A DNA stretch of 52,517 bases from JAFNGF01 sp964567045 (GCA_964567045.1 CAZMLE010000024.1:1-52517), one strand, 5' to 3'. Shown: positions 40,928 through 49,189, counted from the stretch's first letter. A program made the numbers and translations. The notes: generated by a model from the letters alone, not told the origin.

Positions 40928-41455
40928 ATGCTTATCTTTGTACCACTCGCATTTGCAGGATTCTTGGTCGTGGCTGGGGCGTTTATATTCGGTCACGACC
41001 ACGATGTCGATCACGACGTGGACCACGATGCCGGTTATGAAGTTGGCGGCACACTCAGCTTCTTTTCTGTCAGAGTACTCGCTACTTTTGTGATGGGTTT
41101 TGGAGCAGCCGGAGCAATAGCGCGTTACTACAATGCGAGCTATCTTGTTTCTTCGCTGCTTGGCGTAGGAGCCGGCATTGCGCTGTCAGGGCTGATGTAT
41201 CTTGTCATACTGATATTCATCAAGCAGCAGGCAAGCTCGGTCATTTCTACCGAATCCCTTATCGGTCGTGCAGGAAATGTCACTGTGCCAATTGACAAGG
41301 CGGAGCTGGGAGAAGTTGGCGTCTCGGTCGGTGGAGAGTACAAAATATATTCAGCCCGCAGCCGCGACCAAACCTCAATCCAAAAAGGATGGAGGGTTAA
41401 AGTTGTCAGGGTAATTGGCACAACACTTGTTGTTGAGCAAGAAAAGCAAGAATAG
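40928..41455 (+). CDS. NfeD-family membrane protein
   Basis: NfeD proteins pair with flotillin/stomatin in membrane microdomain assembly. ATG at 40,928 follows AAGGAAGGGA and gives 175 residues. Three hydrophobic segments (about 2-20, 45-70, 75-100) enclose a His/Asp-rich loop 'GHDHDVDHDVDHDAG', which may bind metal. The C-terminal OB fold ('LIGRAGNVTVPIDKAELGEVGVSVGGEYKIYSARS', ending 'VKVVRVIGTTLVVEQ') is the NfeD signature. The flotillin gene follows 30 nt later, the expected partner. An upstream start at 40,874 adds residues without signal features. Confidence 0.88.
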   Translation: MLIFVPLAFAGFLVVAGAFIFGHDHDVDHDVDHDAGYEVGGTLSFFSVRVLATFVMGFGAAGAIARYYNASYLVSSLLGVGAGIALSGLMYLVILIFIKQQASSVISTESLIGRAGNVTVPIDKAELGEVGVSVGGEYKIYSARSRDQTSIQKGWRVKVVRVIGTTLVVEQEKQE

Positions 41456-41485
41456 GCCAAAAGAATAAAAGAAAGGATAAAAGCG

Positions 41486-43144
41486 ATGGAAACATCTCTG
41501 TTAGCATTCAGTATCGGTCAATGGCTTGGCAAGTTCTTTGTACCATTCATGATTCTTCTCTTGGTGGTCGCTTTTCTTGTTGTGATAAGGGTAATGGCGA
41601 CACGCTATAAAAAAATCCCGCCAAACCAGGTTGGCATCTTTTACGGAAGAAAGTACAGGTATAAGGATGCTGAAGGGCAAATTCATTACCGCGGCTTCAG
41701 AGTTGTAGCAGGCGGCGGCTCTTTACTCTGGCCTATTGTTGAACATCTACAAATAATGTCAACAGCGGTAACCCAGGCCGAGATCGATGAGCATGACATT
41801 CCCAATAAAGATAATGTCAAGATTAGTGCAAAAGGTGTCGCAACCTTCAAAATTGAAACCACAGCCGAAGCGCTTCACAATGCTGCTGCGGCATTTTTGG
41901 GAAAAAGCGACCTTGATATAGCGATGATCGTCAAAAACATTCTTCAAGGCCATCTGCGTTCTATCATTGGTAAGCTCGATATCAATGAAATCCTCAGAGA
42001 CAGAGATACCTTCAATAGAAAAGTCGTTGAAGAATCTACTGACGAGCTTAGCAGGCTGGGCATCCAAATTGTCACTTTAGTTATCACAGAAGTAACTGAC
42101 GAGTATGGCTACATCAATGCGCTGGGCAGGAAAACGGTTGCCGAAGCTATCCGCGATGCAGACATTAAAACGGCTGAAGCTCAAGCAGAATCCAAGAAGA
42201 GAGTAAGCGATGCTCAGAGAACTGCAGAAATAACGGTTGCTGACAACGAAGTTAAAATCGCCGACGCTCAAAGAGAGAGAGACATAAAGAAAGCGCAGTT
42301 CAAAGTGGCTGCTGATAGTGAAAGAGCAAAGGCAGAAAAGGCGTTTGATATTGCAATCGCTCAGCAGGAAAAAATCTTGAGAGTAGCACAGGCCGGAAGA
42401 GATGCCGCTGAAAAAGAGGCGCAGGTTGAGGTTCAAGAAAAAGAAGGTGAACGGAAAGAGAAAGAATTAGTGGCAACGGTAATTAGACCGGCTGAAGCCG
42501 AACGCGAGAGAATGGTTATTCAGGCTGAGGCTGAAAAGAAAAGGCTTATCATCCAGGCTGAGGCATCAAGTGAAAGTGCAAGAAAGAAAGCAGAAGGTGA
42601 AAAAGCAGCAAACACCTTAATGGGAGAAGGTGAAGCGGCAAAGACCAAGGCAATAATGCTTGCCGAAGCCGAAGGCCAGGCGGCAAAAACTAAGCGCGCT
42701 CTTGTTGCCCAGGCAGAGGGTGAGGCGGCCAAGAAGGGACTCGTCCTGAAAGCTGAAGCAGAAGGCACAAAGAAACTTGCTGATGCACTGGCAAAAATGA
42801 CCACTGATGCAAAACTAATACTCGTGCTTGACCGTTTGCCTGTCTTGTTTGATAAGGGCGGTGAAGCAATGAGCAGGGTGGCAGAGGCTGTCTTCTCAAG
42901 TGTCGCTGCGCCTCTGGGAAACATTGATGAGCTGCGAATTATCGATATTGGTGGCACCGGCCGGGGACTTCAACAACTGAGCAGCATTGTGCCGGACACT
43001 GTCTTTAAATTCTTGGCAGGGCTTCAGGTCCGAGGTATTGACGTGAAAGCACTTCTGTCTAAACTCGGCGTTGATATTGACGAGGTTCTCCAGACGCTCG
43101 GACAAAAACCTGGGACTCCTGCTGAAACTAAGGAGGAAGAGTAA
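41486..43144 (+). CDS. Flotillin family protein
   Basis: Flotillins scaffold membrane microdomains. The 552 residues comprise a transmembrane helix (about 15-37, 'FVPFMILLLVVAFLVVIRVMA'), a PHB/SPFH domain (about 45-215, 'KIPPNQVGIFYGRKY', 'KISAKGVATFKI', 'GHLRSIIGKLDINEILRDRD'), a long Ala/Glu/Lys coiled coil (about 215-440) with typical EA repeats ('AEAEKKRLIIQAEA', 'GEAAKTKAIMLAEAEGQ'), and a C-terminal segment ('IIDIGGTGRGLQQLSSIVPDTVFKFL'). This is the YqiK/FloA-like layout. It is paired with NfeD upstream, matching the YuaF-FloT arrangement. RBS is AAAGGA. Confidence 0.94.
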   Translation: METSLLAFSIGQWLGKFFVPFMILLLVVAFLVVIRVMATRYKKIPPNQVGIFYGRKYRYKDAEGQIHYRGFRVVAGGGSLLWPIVEHLQIMSTAVTQAEIDEHDIPNKDNVKISAKGVATFKIETTAEALHNAAAAFLGKSDLDIAMIVKNILQGHLRSIIGKLDINEILRDRDTFNRKVVEESTDELSRLGIQIVTLVITEVTDEYGYINALGRKTVAEAIRDADIKTAEAQAESKKRVSDAQRTAEITVADNEVKIADAQRERDIKKAQFKVAADSERAKAEKAFDIAIAQQEKILRVAQAGRDAAEKEAQVEVQEKEGERKEKELVATVIRPAEAERERMVIQAEAEKKRLIIQAEASSESARKKAEGEKAANTLMGEGEAAKTKAIMLAEAEGQAAKTKRALVAQAEGEAAKKGLVLKAEAEGTKKLADALAKMTTDAKLILVLDRLPVLFDKGGEAMSRVAEAVFSSVAAPLGNIDELRIIDIGGTGRGLQQLSSIVPDTVFKFLAGLQVRGIDVKALLSKLGVDIDEVLQTLGQKPGTPAETKEEE

Positions 43145-43179
43145 TCATATCCTGATATCGGGCACGCAGCAATTAAGGT

Positions 43180-43234
43180 GTAGGGTGGGGCTCGCCCCAC
43201 CATCATCTTGTTGGTGGGCTGAAGCCCACCCTAC
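43180..43234 (+). repeat. GTGGGGC/GTGGGC composite repeat, copy 2
   Basis: GGTGGGGCtcGCCCCACC and GGTGGGCtgaaGCCCACC hairpins are separated by ATCATCTTGTT and flanked by GTAG/CTAC. It is the inverse complement of 27,647-27,700. Both copies end just upstream of a ribosome-binding site. Confidence 0.85.
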
Positions 43235-43248
43235 TTAAGGGGCAAGAA

Positions 43249-43779
43249 ATGACAGATATGGAAGACAAAGAAGGAAAAATAATAGGCGTGGCACAAACAT
43301 ACCAGATCGAACCTGAAGCTGAACCGCGAGTTATTGTTGTTCATTGCAGCGATCCCCGATTTCAGAGGGCTTTTGACCGATTTATCGAAGAAGAGCTTGG
43401 GCTTCAAAAAGGAGAATTTGTTCCTTTTGTAGTTGGAGGAGGCGCAGGGGTGCTTGCGCATCCGGAGAGACTGCCAAAGGAGTTCAAGTTTATGAAAGAG
43501 AGGTTTGAACTCTTTCGCCAGAATTACCCTTCGATCAAACGGATTGTCTTGATAAATCACGAGGACTGCACATACTACAAAACGCTTAAACAGAGAGTAC
43601 TCGGTGCTCTTGGCCAACATGCACAGTTCCTACTCCAGCAGCCACGTGACGATATGCTCTTGATCGGGCAGATTTTCAATCGTTTTCTATCGCATCTTGG
43701 TTACAGCCTTGAACTTTACTATGCAAAGTTTACGGATGAAACTTGCAGCCAGGTTGTATTTGAACGGATTGACAAATAG
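43249..43779 (+). CDS. Beta-carbonic-anhydrase-like protein
   Basis: The 176-residue product shows 'VIVVHCSDPRFQRAFDRFI', with C-x-D-x-R matching the zinc Cys and Asp/Arg dyad of beta-carbonic anhydrases, a Gly-rich segment 'VVGGGAGVLAHPERL', and 'IVLINHEDCTYY' where H-x2-C supplies the other zinc ligands. The C-terminal part ('YSLELYYAKFTDETCSQVVFERI') ends early compared with full enzymes. CO2 hydration is possible, but this resembles the short, divergent group of uncertain activity. It starts ATG at 43,249 after AAGGGGC. It is unlikely to share function with flotillin, given the repeat between them. Confidence 0.75.
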   Translation: MTDMEDKEGKIIGVAQTYQIEPEAEPRVIVVHCSDPRFQRAFDRFIEEELGLQKGEFVPFVVGGGAGVLAHPERLPKEFKFMKERFELFRQNYPSIKRIVLINHEDCTYYKTLKQRVLGALGQHAQFLLQQPRDDMLLIGQIFNRFLSHLGYSLELYYAKFTDETCSQVVFERIDK

Positions 43780-43809
43780 TACTAACGTGTTTCTGGGAAA
43801 GGAGTGGCC

Positions 43810-44793
43810 ATGAAATGTAACGCGTCGCGGCAGAATCCCATGCAGATGACCGTGGTTAGGTCCATCCCTATTGTGGTTCTGATCTTGGCACTGACCGTAG
43901 GGGCTGCGCAGAGTACCTCCAAACAAGCATCGGCAATAGCCTGCAAGGACCGAGTTTTGTTTTACACATCCCAGTGGGAAGGACCGCGCCTTCCCGACGG
44001 GCGACCAAAGGTTTCAGATGATATTCTTGCAAGAATGAGAAATGTCTCCATTGAAGAGGCTTGGGCAATACTAAGAAACGAGGGGTATGTAAACCAGTTT
44101 GAAGGTAACTGGAAGATGATCCATTCTAATGTGCCCATCGTCGGACGTGCGCTGACCGCGCAGTACATGCCCGCCCGGCCGGACGTCAAGAAAATGATCG
44201 ACGACCAAGGCCGTCGCGAGGGTCGGATCGGGGCCTCGAATTCCTGGCCTATCGATATGCTGCAAAAAGGTGACGTGTACGTGGCTGATGGCTTTGGCAA
44301 GATTATTGATGGCACCCTGATCGGCGACAACCTGGGCAATTCTATATTCGCTAAGTCGGGCAACGGAGTCGTCTTCGACGGCAGTCTACGTGATCTGGAA
44401 GGCCTGGAAGAGATTAAAGGGTTCAATGCCTTCGTGCGCGGCTGGGATCCATCCTTCATACAGCAGATGATGCTGACTGGAATCAACGTGCCGATCCGGA
44501 TCGGACGGGCCATCTGTCTGCCCGGCGATATAGTCCTGGCCAAAAGAGAAGGGGTAATTTTTGTCCCTGCCCATCTGGCTACAGATGTCGTCAAGCAAGC
44601 CGAAGCTATTATGCTGCGGGACCGCTTCGGGCATCAACGCCTTAAGGAAGGTAAGTACACTCCCGGCCAGATTGACGGCAAGTGGTCCGACGAAATCAGA
44701 GAGGATTTCTTCAAGTGGTTACAAGAGAGCATAGATGAGCTGCCGGTGCCCAAGAAAGTGATTCAAGAGATTCTCGATAAGCGAACTTGGTAG
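43810..44793 (+). CDS. Exported RraA/HMG-aldolase family protein
   Basis: The RraA fold includes 4-hydroxy-4-methyl-2-oxoglutarate and related 2-keto-acid aldolases. ATG at 43,810 has AAAGGAG upstream and yields 327 residues. An N-terminal hydrophobic signal (about 15-37, 'VRSIPIVVLILALTVGAAQ') is followed by the domain: 'VPIVGRALTAQYMPARPD', 'LQKGDVYVADGFGKIIDGTLIGDNLGNSIF' and 'GVVFDGSLRDLEGL', where G-x(3)-D-G-x(2)-R-D is the metal/substrate motif. The C-terminus carries a 60-residue extension. It precedes the enolase-superfamily gene with no gap before its first ATG. A lyase or isomerase role in sugar-acid breakdown is inferred. Confidence 0.82.
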   Translation: MKCNASRQNPMQMTVVRSIPIVVLILALTVGAAQSTSKQASAIACKDRVLFYTSQWEGPRLPDGRPKVSDDILARMRNVSIEEAWAILRNEGYVNQFEGNWKMIHSNVPIVGRALTAQYMPARPDVKKMIDDQGRREGRIGASNSWPIDMLQKGDVYVADGFGKIIDGTLIGDNLGNSIFAKSGNGVVFDGSLRDLEGLEEIKGFNAFVRGWDPSFIQQMMLTGINVPIRIGRAICLPGDIVLAKREGVIFVPAHLATDVVKQAEAIMLRDRFGHQRLKEGKYTPGQIDGKWSDEIREDFFKWLQESIDELPVPKKVIQEILDKRTW

Positions 44794-44841
44794 ATGGGCG
44801 ACGGTCGTCTGTATAGTGTACCGTCCAGGGGAAAGCACGTC

Positions 44842-46368
44842 ATGGATAGACCAAAGACTTGTGCTGAGCCGAGAGGCGAAGCATCTGGGCAGCGGGGGGG
44901 AGATTCTTCGCTTCGCTCAGAAGGGCCTCCGCACAATCAGACGGAGTACTCCAGGCGTTCTCTGCTCAAACGTGCCGGTGTGGGCTTGGCAGGCCTTAGC
45001 CTGGCAGGTGTGGTCGGTGGCACGGGCTTCCAGGGTGGCATGGGCTTCCAGCCCATGAAATCCAGAGTTCACGCCCAGGATGGGCGTGCCACAGGCCACG
45101 GCCAGGATGGCCGTGCCACGGAGCAGATTGCCTTTGCCACGCAGAACGTAAGTCGCAGCTCCAGCCCCTCGCAACTGAAGATTACTGACCTGCGCATTGC
45201 GGTAGTTTCCAGAGTCCCCGGCCGCTGCCCCCTCATTCGTATTGACACCAATCAGGGTATCAGCGGTTACGGAGAAGTCCGCGATGGCGCCAGTGAGCGG
45301 TATGCCCTTATGCTCAAGAGCAGACTCCTGGGCCAAAACCCATGCAATGTTGAGCAGGTATTTAAGCGGATAAAGCAGTTTGGGCATCACGGTCGCCAGG
45401 GAGGCGGCGTATCAGGTGTGGAGATGGCCTTGTGGGATCTGGCAGGCAAGGCGTATGGCGTGCCTGTCTACCAGATGCTCGGCGGCCGATACCGCGACCG
45501 GATCCGTCTATATGCCGACACGCCTGACGGCAACGTCTCCGCCCTCAAGAAGAGGCTCGACCAGGGATTTACTTTCCTGAAAATGGATTTAGGCGTCACA
45601 ATAGTACGCAGCGTCCCAGGAGCGTTGAGCTACCCAACCAGGGACACCGACTGGAGAGGCAAACATCCTTTCACAGGGATTCAATTGTCGGATAAAGGCG
45701 CCGCTCTCATGGCCCAGCGTTTGGCCGAGGCTCGTGAGGCGGTCGGCTGGGAAATCCCTATCGCTTTGGATCACTTCGGCCATATCGGCGTCGATAGCTG
45801 TATCAGGCTGGGCAAGGCCTTGCAGCCCCACCAGCCGGCCTGGCTGGAAGATATGGTCCCGTGGGAATATACCGACCTGCTTAAAGAGATCAAAAGTGCA
45901 GTTGACGTCCCGCTGCTGACCGGCGAGGACATTTACCTGCTCGACGGCTTTAAGCCCCTGATTGACCAGCACGCCGTCGATATGGTGCATCCTGACCTGG
46001 CGACGGCCGGCGGTATCCTGGAAACTAAGAAGATCGGCGACTATGCCGAGCAGCACGGTGTTGCTATGGCTATGCACTTTGCAGGCACTCCGGTCTCTTT
46101 CATGGCCAACGTGCACTGCGCAGCGGCCACGCAGAACTTCCTTGCCCTGGAGCACCACTCGGTAGACATTCCCTGGTGGGAGAATCTGGTGACGGGCGTT
46201 GAGAAGCCCCTCCAGGCCAATGGTTTCGCCCGTGTTCCGGACGGGCCCGGCCTGGGCATAGAGTTGAACCTTGACGTTGTGAAGGAGCACCTCGAGCGAG
46301 GTCGAGAGCTTTTTGGTCCCACCGACGAATGGAACACAGATCGCTCCAATGATAGACTATGGAGCTGA
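44842..46368 (+). CDS. Tat-exported mandelate racemase/enolase-superfamily enzyme
   Basis: The enzyme abstracts a proton alpha to a carboxylate, probably as a sugar-acid dehydratase. The barrel has 'FLKMDLGV' (catalytic Lys), metal ligands in 'IALDHFGHIG', 'AWLEDMVPWEY' and 'LTGEDIYLL', and 'MAMHFAGTP' with a catalytic His. The N-terminus is peculiar: about 110 residues precede the enolase domain. It has a twin-arginine signal 'EYSRRSLLKRAGVGLAGLSLAG' flanked on both sides by repeat-encoded stretches ('CAEPRGEASGQ...', 'GMGFQPMKSRVHAQDGRATG'). ATG at 44,842 has GGGGA upstream; ATG 44,794 is the alternative. A BASS transporter follows. Confidence 0.86.
   Translation: MDRPKTCAEPRGEASGQRGGDSSLRSEGPPHNQTEYSRRSLLKRAGVGLAGLSLAGVVGGTGFQGGMGFQPMKSRVHAQDGRATGHGQDGRATEQIAFATQNVSRSSSPSQLKITDLRIAVVSRVPGRCPLIRIDTNQGISGYGEVRDGASERYALMLKSRLLGQNPCNVEQVFKRIKQFGHHGRQGGGVSGVEMALWDLAGKAYGVPVYQMLGGRYRDRIRLYADTPDGNVSALKKRLDQGFTFLKMDLGVTIVRSVPGALSYPTRDTDWRGKHPFTGIQLSDKGAALMAQRLAEAREAVGWEIPIALDHFGHIGVDSCIRLGKALQPHQPAWLEDMVPWEYTDLLKEIKSAVDVPLLTGEDIYLLDGFKPLIDQHAVDMVHPDLATAGGILETKKIGDYAEQHGVAMAMHFAGTPVSFMANVHCAAATQNFLALEHHSVDIPWWENLVTGVEKPLQANGFARVPDGPGLGIELNLDVVKEHLERGRELFGPTDEWNTDRSNDRLWS
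44859..44925 (+). repeat. CTGAGCCGAGAGGCGAAG...CTTCGCTCAG element, in frame
   Basis: CTGAGC...CGAAG (about 44,864-44,880) and CTTCGCTTCGCTCAG (44,906-44,920) form inverted arms. It is in frame in the enolase-superfamily gene, before the twin-arginine signal. The same element type is familiar from other environmental genomes; no second copy was found in this window. Confidence 0.65.
45016..45119 (+). repeat. CAYGGGCTTCCAGCCCRTG element, copy 2, in frame
   Basis: GGTGGCATGGGCTTCCAGCC, then CACGCCCAGGATGGGCGTG and CCACGGCCAGGATGGCCGTG, follow one another as nested hairpins. It relates to 29,375-29,450. Here it is translated in frame as 'GMGFQPMKSRVHAQDGRAT', just after the Tat signal. Confidence 0.85.
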
Positions 46369-46406
46369 TGGTCTTGGCCTCATAGCTGATTCTGTAAGGG
46401 AGCACC

Positions 46407-47717
46407 ATGACGACAGGAGGTTCATTTTTGAGATACTTCAAGTTCGTATTTGTGATTTGCCTGGCGGCGGTCTTCGTCATGCTGGCTACCGGCAATCGGG
46501 CCTGGCTGGGTCCAGCCCTGGTCGTCGCGTTCGCCTCGTTGGCTCTGTATTTTATGAGCCATTCCTTCCTCAAGAGTTTTGCCTTTACAGTCTGGGTTTT
46601 TGCATTCGTGGCCGCTTCCATGGTCTATCCGGCGGCTTTTATGAGCTGGTTTGGGTTCGACCTGGGGGGACTGATCGTCCCGTTGATCCAAATCATCATG
46701 TTCGGCATGGGAACGACCTTGAGTGTGGCCGATTTCGTCCGGGTGTTCAAAATGCCCTGGCCGGTCTTGGTTGGGTTTGTCCTGCAGTACTCGGTCATGC
46801 CTCTGGTGGGCTTTACACTAGCCAAGGCATTCGGTTTTGACGCCCAGATCGCAGCGGGCGTGGTTCTAATAGGTTCAGCTCCAGGAGGTGTAGCCTCTAA
46901 CGTGATGACCTATTTGGCAGGCGGCGATGTGCCCTTGTCGGTTACGATGACTTCCTGCTCGACTCTGGCCTCGCCGGTAATGACGCCCTTCTGGATGAAG
47001 GTCTTAGCCGGCCAGTTCGTCCCTGTCAACTTCTTTGAAATGATGTTCTCAATCATCAACATGATTATTGTCCCAATCGTTGCGGGCCTGGCTGCAAATC
47101 GCATCCTGTATAGTCGGCACAGGACCTTCCAGCAGGGTGCGACGTTGGCTTTGATTGCAGCAGCCAGCGTCCTGCTGGCTGTAGGCGTGGGGCTTTTCGC
47201 ACCCGCAGCAGTCTTGGCATTACGCGGCGGGGCGTTACGGAAGGATGGTTTTGTTGTCGGACTGCTGCTGATAGGCGTGGTTGGCCTAACTAAGCTGGTG
47301 ATTGGTGTGTGGGGCAACAGAACCGGGAATTGGATGGACAAGACCCTGCCCATAGTATCTATGGCAGGGATTTGCTTGATCATTGCCGTCATCACGGCCC
47401 GCTCGAGGGACGATCTTATGACGGTTGGGCCTGTTGTGATCGGGGCCGCAATGATTCATAACGCTGTTGGATACCTGCTGGGCTATTGGCTTGCACGCCT
47501 CTGTCGTTTGGACCAGATAAGGTCGCGAACCGTCGCTATTGAGGTCGGCATGCAGAATGGTGGGATGGCTTCAGCGCTCGCTATGAATGTGTTGCGAAGC
47601 CCACAGGCCGCTTTGGCGCCCGCCATTTTTGGCCCCTGGATGAATGTCTCGGCCTCGATCCTCGCTACCTGGTGGCGTCGAAAGCCTGTGAAAGCGTCCA
47701 GACCGCCGGCAAAGTAA
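46407..47717 (+). CDS. Bile acid:sodium symporter (BASS) family transporter
   Basis: This is a sodium-coupled uptake carrier for organic anions. The 436-residue protein has about 12 hydrophobic segments; the first two-thirds show the BASS core 'MFGMGTTLSVADFVRVFKMP', 'IGSAPGGVASNVMTYLAGGD' and 'TSCSTLASPVMTPFW', and the final part 'EVGMQNGGMASALAMN' is the second crossover motif. ATG at 46,407 has GGGAG nearby. It lies between two enolase-superfamily genes, which suggests import of a sugar acid or its dehydration product. The substrate is not readable from sequence. Confidence 0.9.
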   Translation: MTTGGSFLRYFKFVFVICLAAVFVMLATGNRAWLGPALVVAFASLALYFMSHSFLKSFAFTVWVFAFVAASMVYPAAFMSWFGFDLGGLIVPLIQIIMFGMGTTLSVADFVRVFKMPWPVLVGFVLQYSVMPLVGFTLAKAFGFDAQIAAGVVLIGSAPGGVASNVMTYLAGGDVPLSVTMTSCSTLASPVMTPFWMKVLAGQFVPVNFFEMMFSIINMIIVPIVAGLAANRILYSRHRTFQQGATLALIAAASVLLAVGVGLFAPAAVLALRGGALRKDGFVVGLLLIGVVGLTKLVIGVWGNRTGNWMDKTLPIVSMAGICLIIAVITARSRDDLMTVGPVVIGAAMIHNAVGYLLGYWLARLCRLDQIRSRTVAIEVGMQNGGMASALAMNVLRSPQAALAPAIFGPWMNVSASILATWWRRKPVKASRPPAK

Positions 47718-47734
47718 AAAACAAGGAGACCTAA

Positions 47735-49069
47735 ATGGACAGACGTGATGTCATTAAAAACCTCGGGCTTGGGGCCATTTCCGGGCTATTGGGTCCTTTT
47801 AGGCCGCCAAATGATGCTCTTGCAGAAGTGTATTCGAAGGCGACAAAGGGATTACCTGCTCTGAAAATCACCAACGTTAAGTCAATTCTCACTGCTCCGG
47901 CTGGGATACGCCTGTGCGTTGTAAAGGTTGAAACGAGTGAGCCGGGTCTCTACGGCCTCGGATGTGCAACGTTTAATCAGCGCCCGCTCGCCGTGGCGGT
48001 AGCGGTGGACAAGTACTTAAATCCCTTCGCCAAAGGCAGGGATGTGGATAACATCGAGGATTTGTGGCAAAACGCATACACCAGCTCCTACTGGCGCAAC
48101 GCAGCGGTCTTGAACAATGCGATGAGCGGCCTGGACCAGGCTCTTTGGGACATCAAAGGCAAAAGAGCCAACATGCCTGTTTATCAGTTGCTCGGCGGCA
48201 AGTGTCGCTTCGCGGTGGACTGCTACACACATTGTGGCGGGCGAGACCTCAAACAGATGGAGCAGAACGTCCGCGAGGCTATGAAACGAGGGTTTCGGCA
48301 TGTCCGAATACAGTGTGGTGGGTACGGCTCCCCGCACCTGTCTAAGCACGCCCCCTTCAAGGAAGCCGGCTTTGGGCTGCCGTCAGATGGGCTTATGGAG
48401 GTCAGACCCTACGTCAAAGCGACTCTGGAGATGTTCGAGCACGTCCGCAGTACGTGCGGTGATGAGGTCGAGTTGCTCCACGACATTCACGAGAGAATTC
48501 CACCGGTAGAGGCCATCAATCTGGTCAAGCGGCTGGAGAAGTATCGGCCATTCTTTATCGAGGACCCCTTTGCCCCCGAAGACTGCGGCTACTTCAGACT
48601 GCTTCGCCAGCAGACCTGTGTTCCTATCGCGATGGGCGAGCTGTTCAACAATCCGCATGAATGGGTGGGCCTGATTTCCGAGAGGCTCATTGATTTCATC
48701 CGGGTCCATATCTCCCAGGTTGGTGGGCTGAGCGTCGCGCGAAAGATCGCCGCTCTGGGTGAGTGGTTCAATGTACGCAGTGCCTGGCACGGTCCCAGCG
48801 ATGTCTCGCCGGTTGGGCATGCTGCAAACGCTCATCTGGATTTGGCCATCTGGAACTTCGGCATCCAGGAATGTGTCAACTTCAGCGAAAAGACGCGAGA
48901 GGTTTTTCCCGGCTGCCCCACCTTGAAGGATGGTTATATGTATGTAAACGAGGCACCAGGGCTTGGCGTTGATATTAAAGAGGAGCTTGCCGCCAAGTTC
49001 CCGCTGCCTGAGCATCCCGGTTATTGGGAGCCGGTTCGCAGACCGGACGGCACCGCCGTTCGGCCTTAA
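47735..49069 (+). CDS. Tat-type exported mannonate dehydratase/RspA-like enolase-superfamily enzyme
   Basis: The 444-residue product begins MDRRDVIKNLGLGAISGLLG, a twin-arginine-like signal. The enolase-superfamily barrel strongly matches the ManD/RspA group: 'LWDIKGKRANMPVYQLLGGK', 'RHVRIQCGGYG', 'LLHDIHERIPPVEAINLVKRLE', 'PFFIEDPFAPED', 'MGELFNNPHEW' and 'SAWHGPSDVSPVGHAANAHLD'. The metal-ligand set (Asp in HDIHE, Glu in IEDP, Glu in MGE) is intact. These enzymes dehydrate mannonate or gluconate to 2-keto-3-deoxy-sugar acids, which would fit a downstream keto-acid lyase such as the RraA-like gene. RBS is AAGGAG 8 nt upstream. It is the last gene of the sugar-acid cluster. Confidence 0.88.
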   Translation: MDRRDVIKNLGLGAISGLLGPFRPPNDALAEVYSKATKGLPALKITNVKSILTAPAGIRLCVVKVETSEPGLYGLGCATFNQRPLAVAVAVDKYLNPFAKGRDVDNIEDLWQNAYTSSYWRNAAVLNNAMSGLDQALWDIKGKRANMPVYQLLGGKCRFAVDCYTHCGGRDLKQMEQNVREAMKRGFRHVRIQCGGYGSPHLSKHAPFKEAGFGLPSDGLMEVRPYVKATLEMFEHVRSTCGDEVELLHDIHERIPPVEAINLVKRLEKYRPFFIEDPFAPEDCGYFRLLRQQTCVPIAMGELFNNPHEWVGLISERLIDFIRVHISQVGGLSVARKIAALGEWFNVRSAWHGPSDVSPVGHAANAHLDLAIWNFGIQECVNFSEKTREVFPGCPTLKDGYMYVNEAPGLGVDIKEELAAKFPLPEHPGYWEPVRRPDGTAVRP

Positions 49070-49087
49070 GCCTGGCTTGAGGTTAAT

Positions 49088-49125
49088 CCGCCGTCCGTCT
49101 GGCGGATAAATCCACCGCCCGACGG
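49088..49125. repeat. CCGCCGTCCGTCTGGCGG palindrome
   Basis: CCGCC...GGCGG (49,088-49,105) is followed by ATAAATCC and a further CCGCCCGACGG. It is related to 10,785 and 27,755, where AAATC also follows. It lies in the gap after the sugar-acid cluster. Confidence 0.75.
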
Positions 49126-49159
49126 AAATGAATTGTTCGTTGAATGATTTAGATTTTTC

Positions 49160-49189
49160 TTGAAAGTAGGGCGGTTAATCTGGTATAAA
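49160..49189 (+). promoter_or_regulatory. Extended -10 promoter of the 49,328 LamG gene
   Basis: TTGAAA (49,160-49,165), 18 nt, TATAAA (49,184-49,189) preceded by TGG. The 15-mer TAATCTGGTATAAAT (49,176-49,190) is identical to the minus-strand site at 19,598-19,612. The 5' untranslated region is about 130 nt and includes a small CGCTA/TAGCG stem followed by TTTTT near 49,235. Confidence 0.7.
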
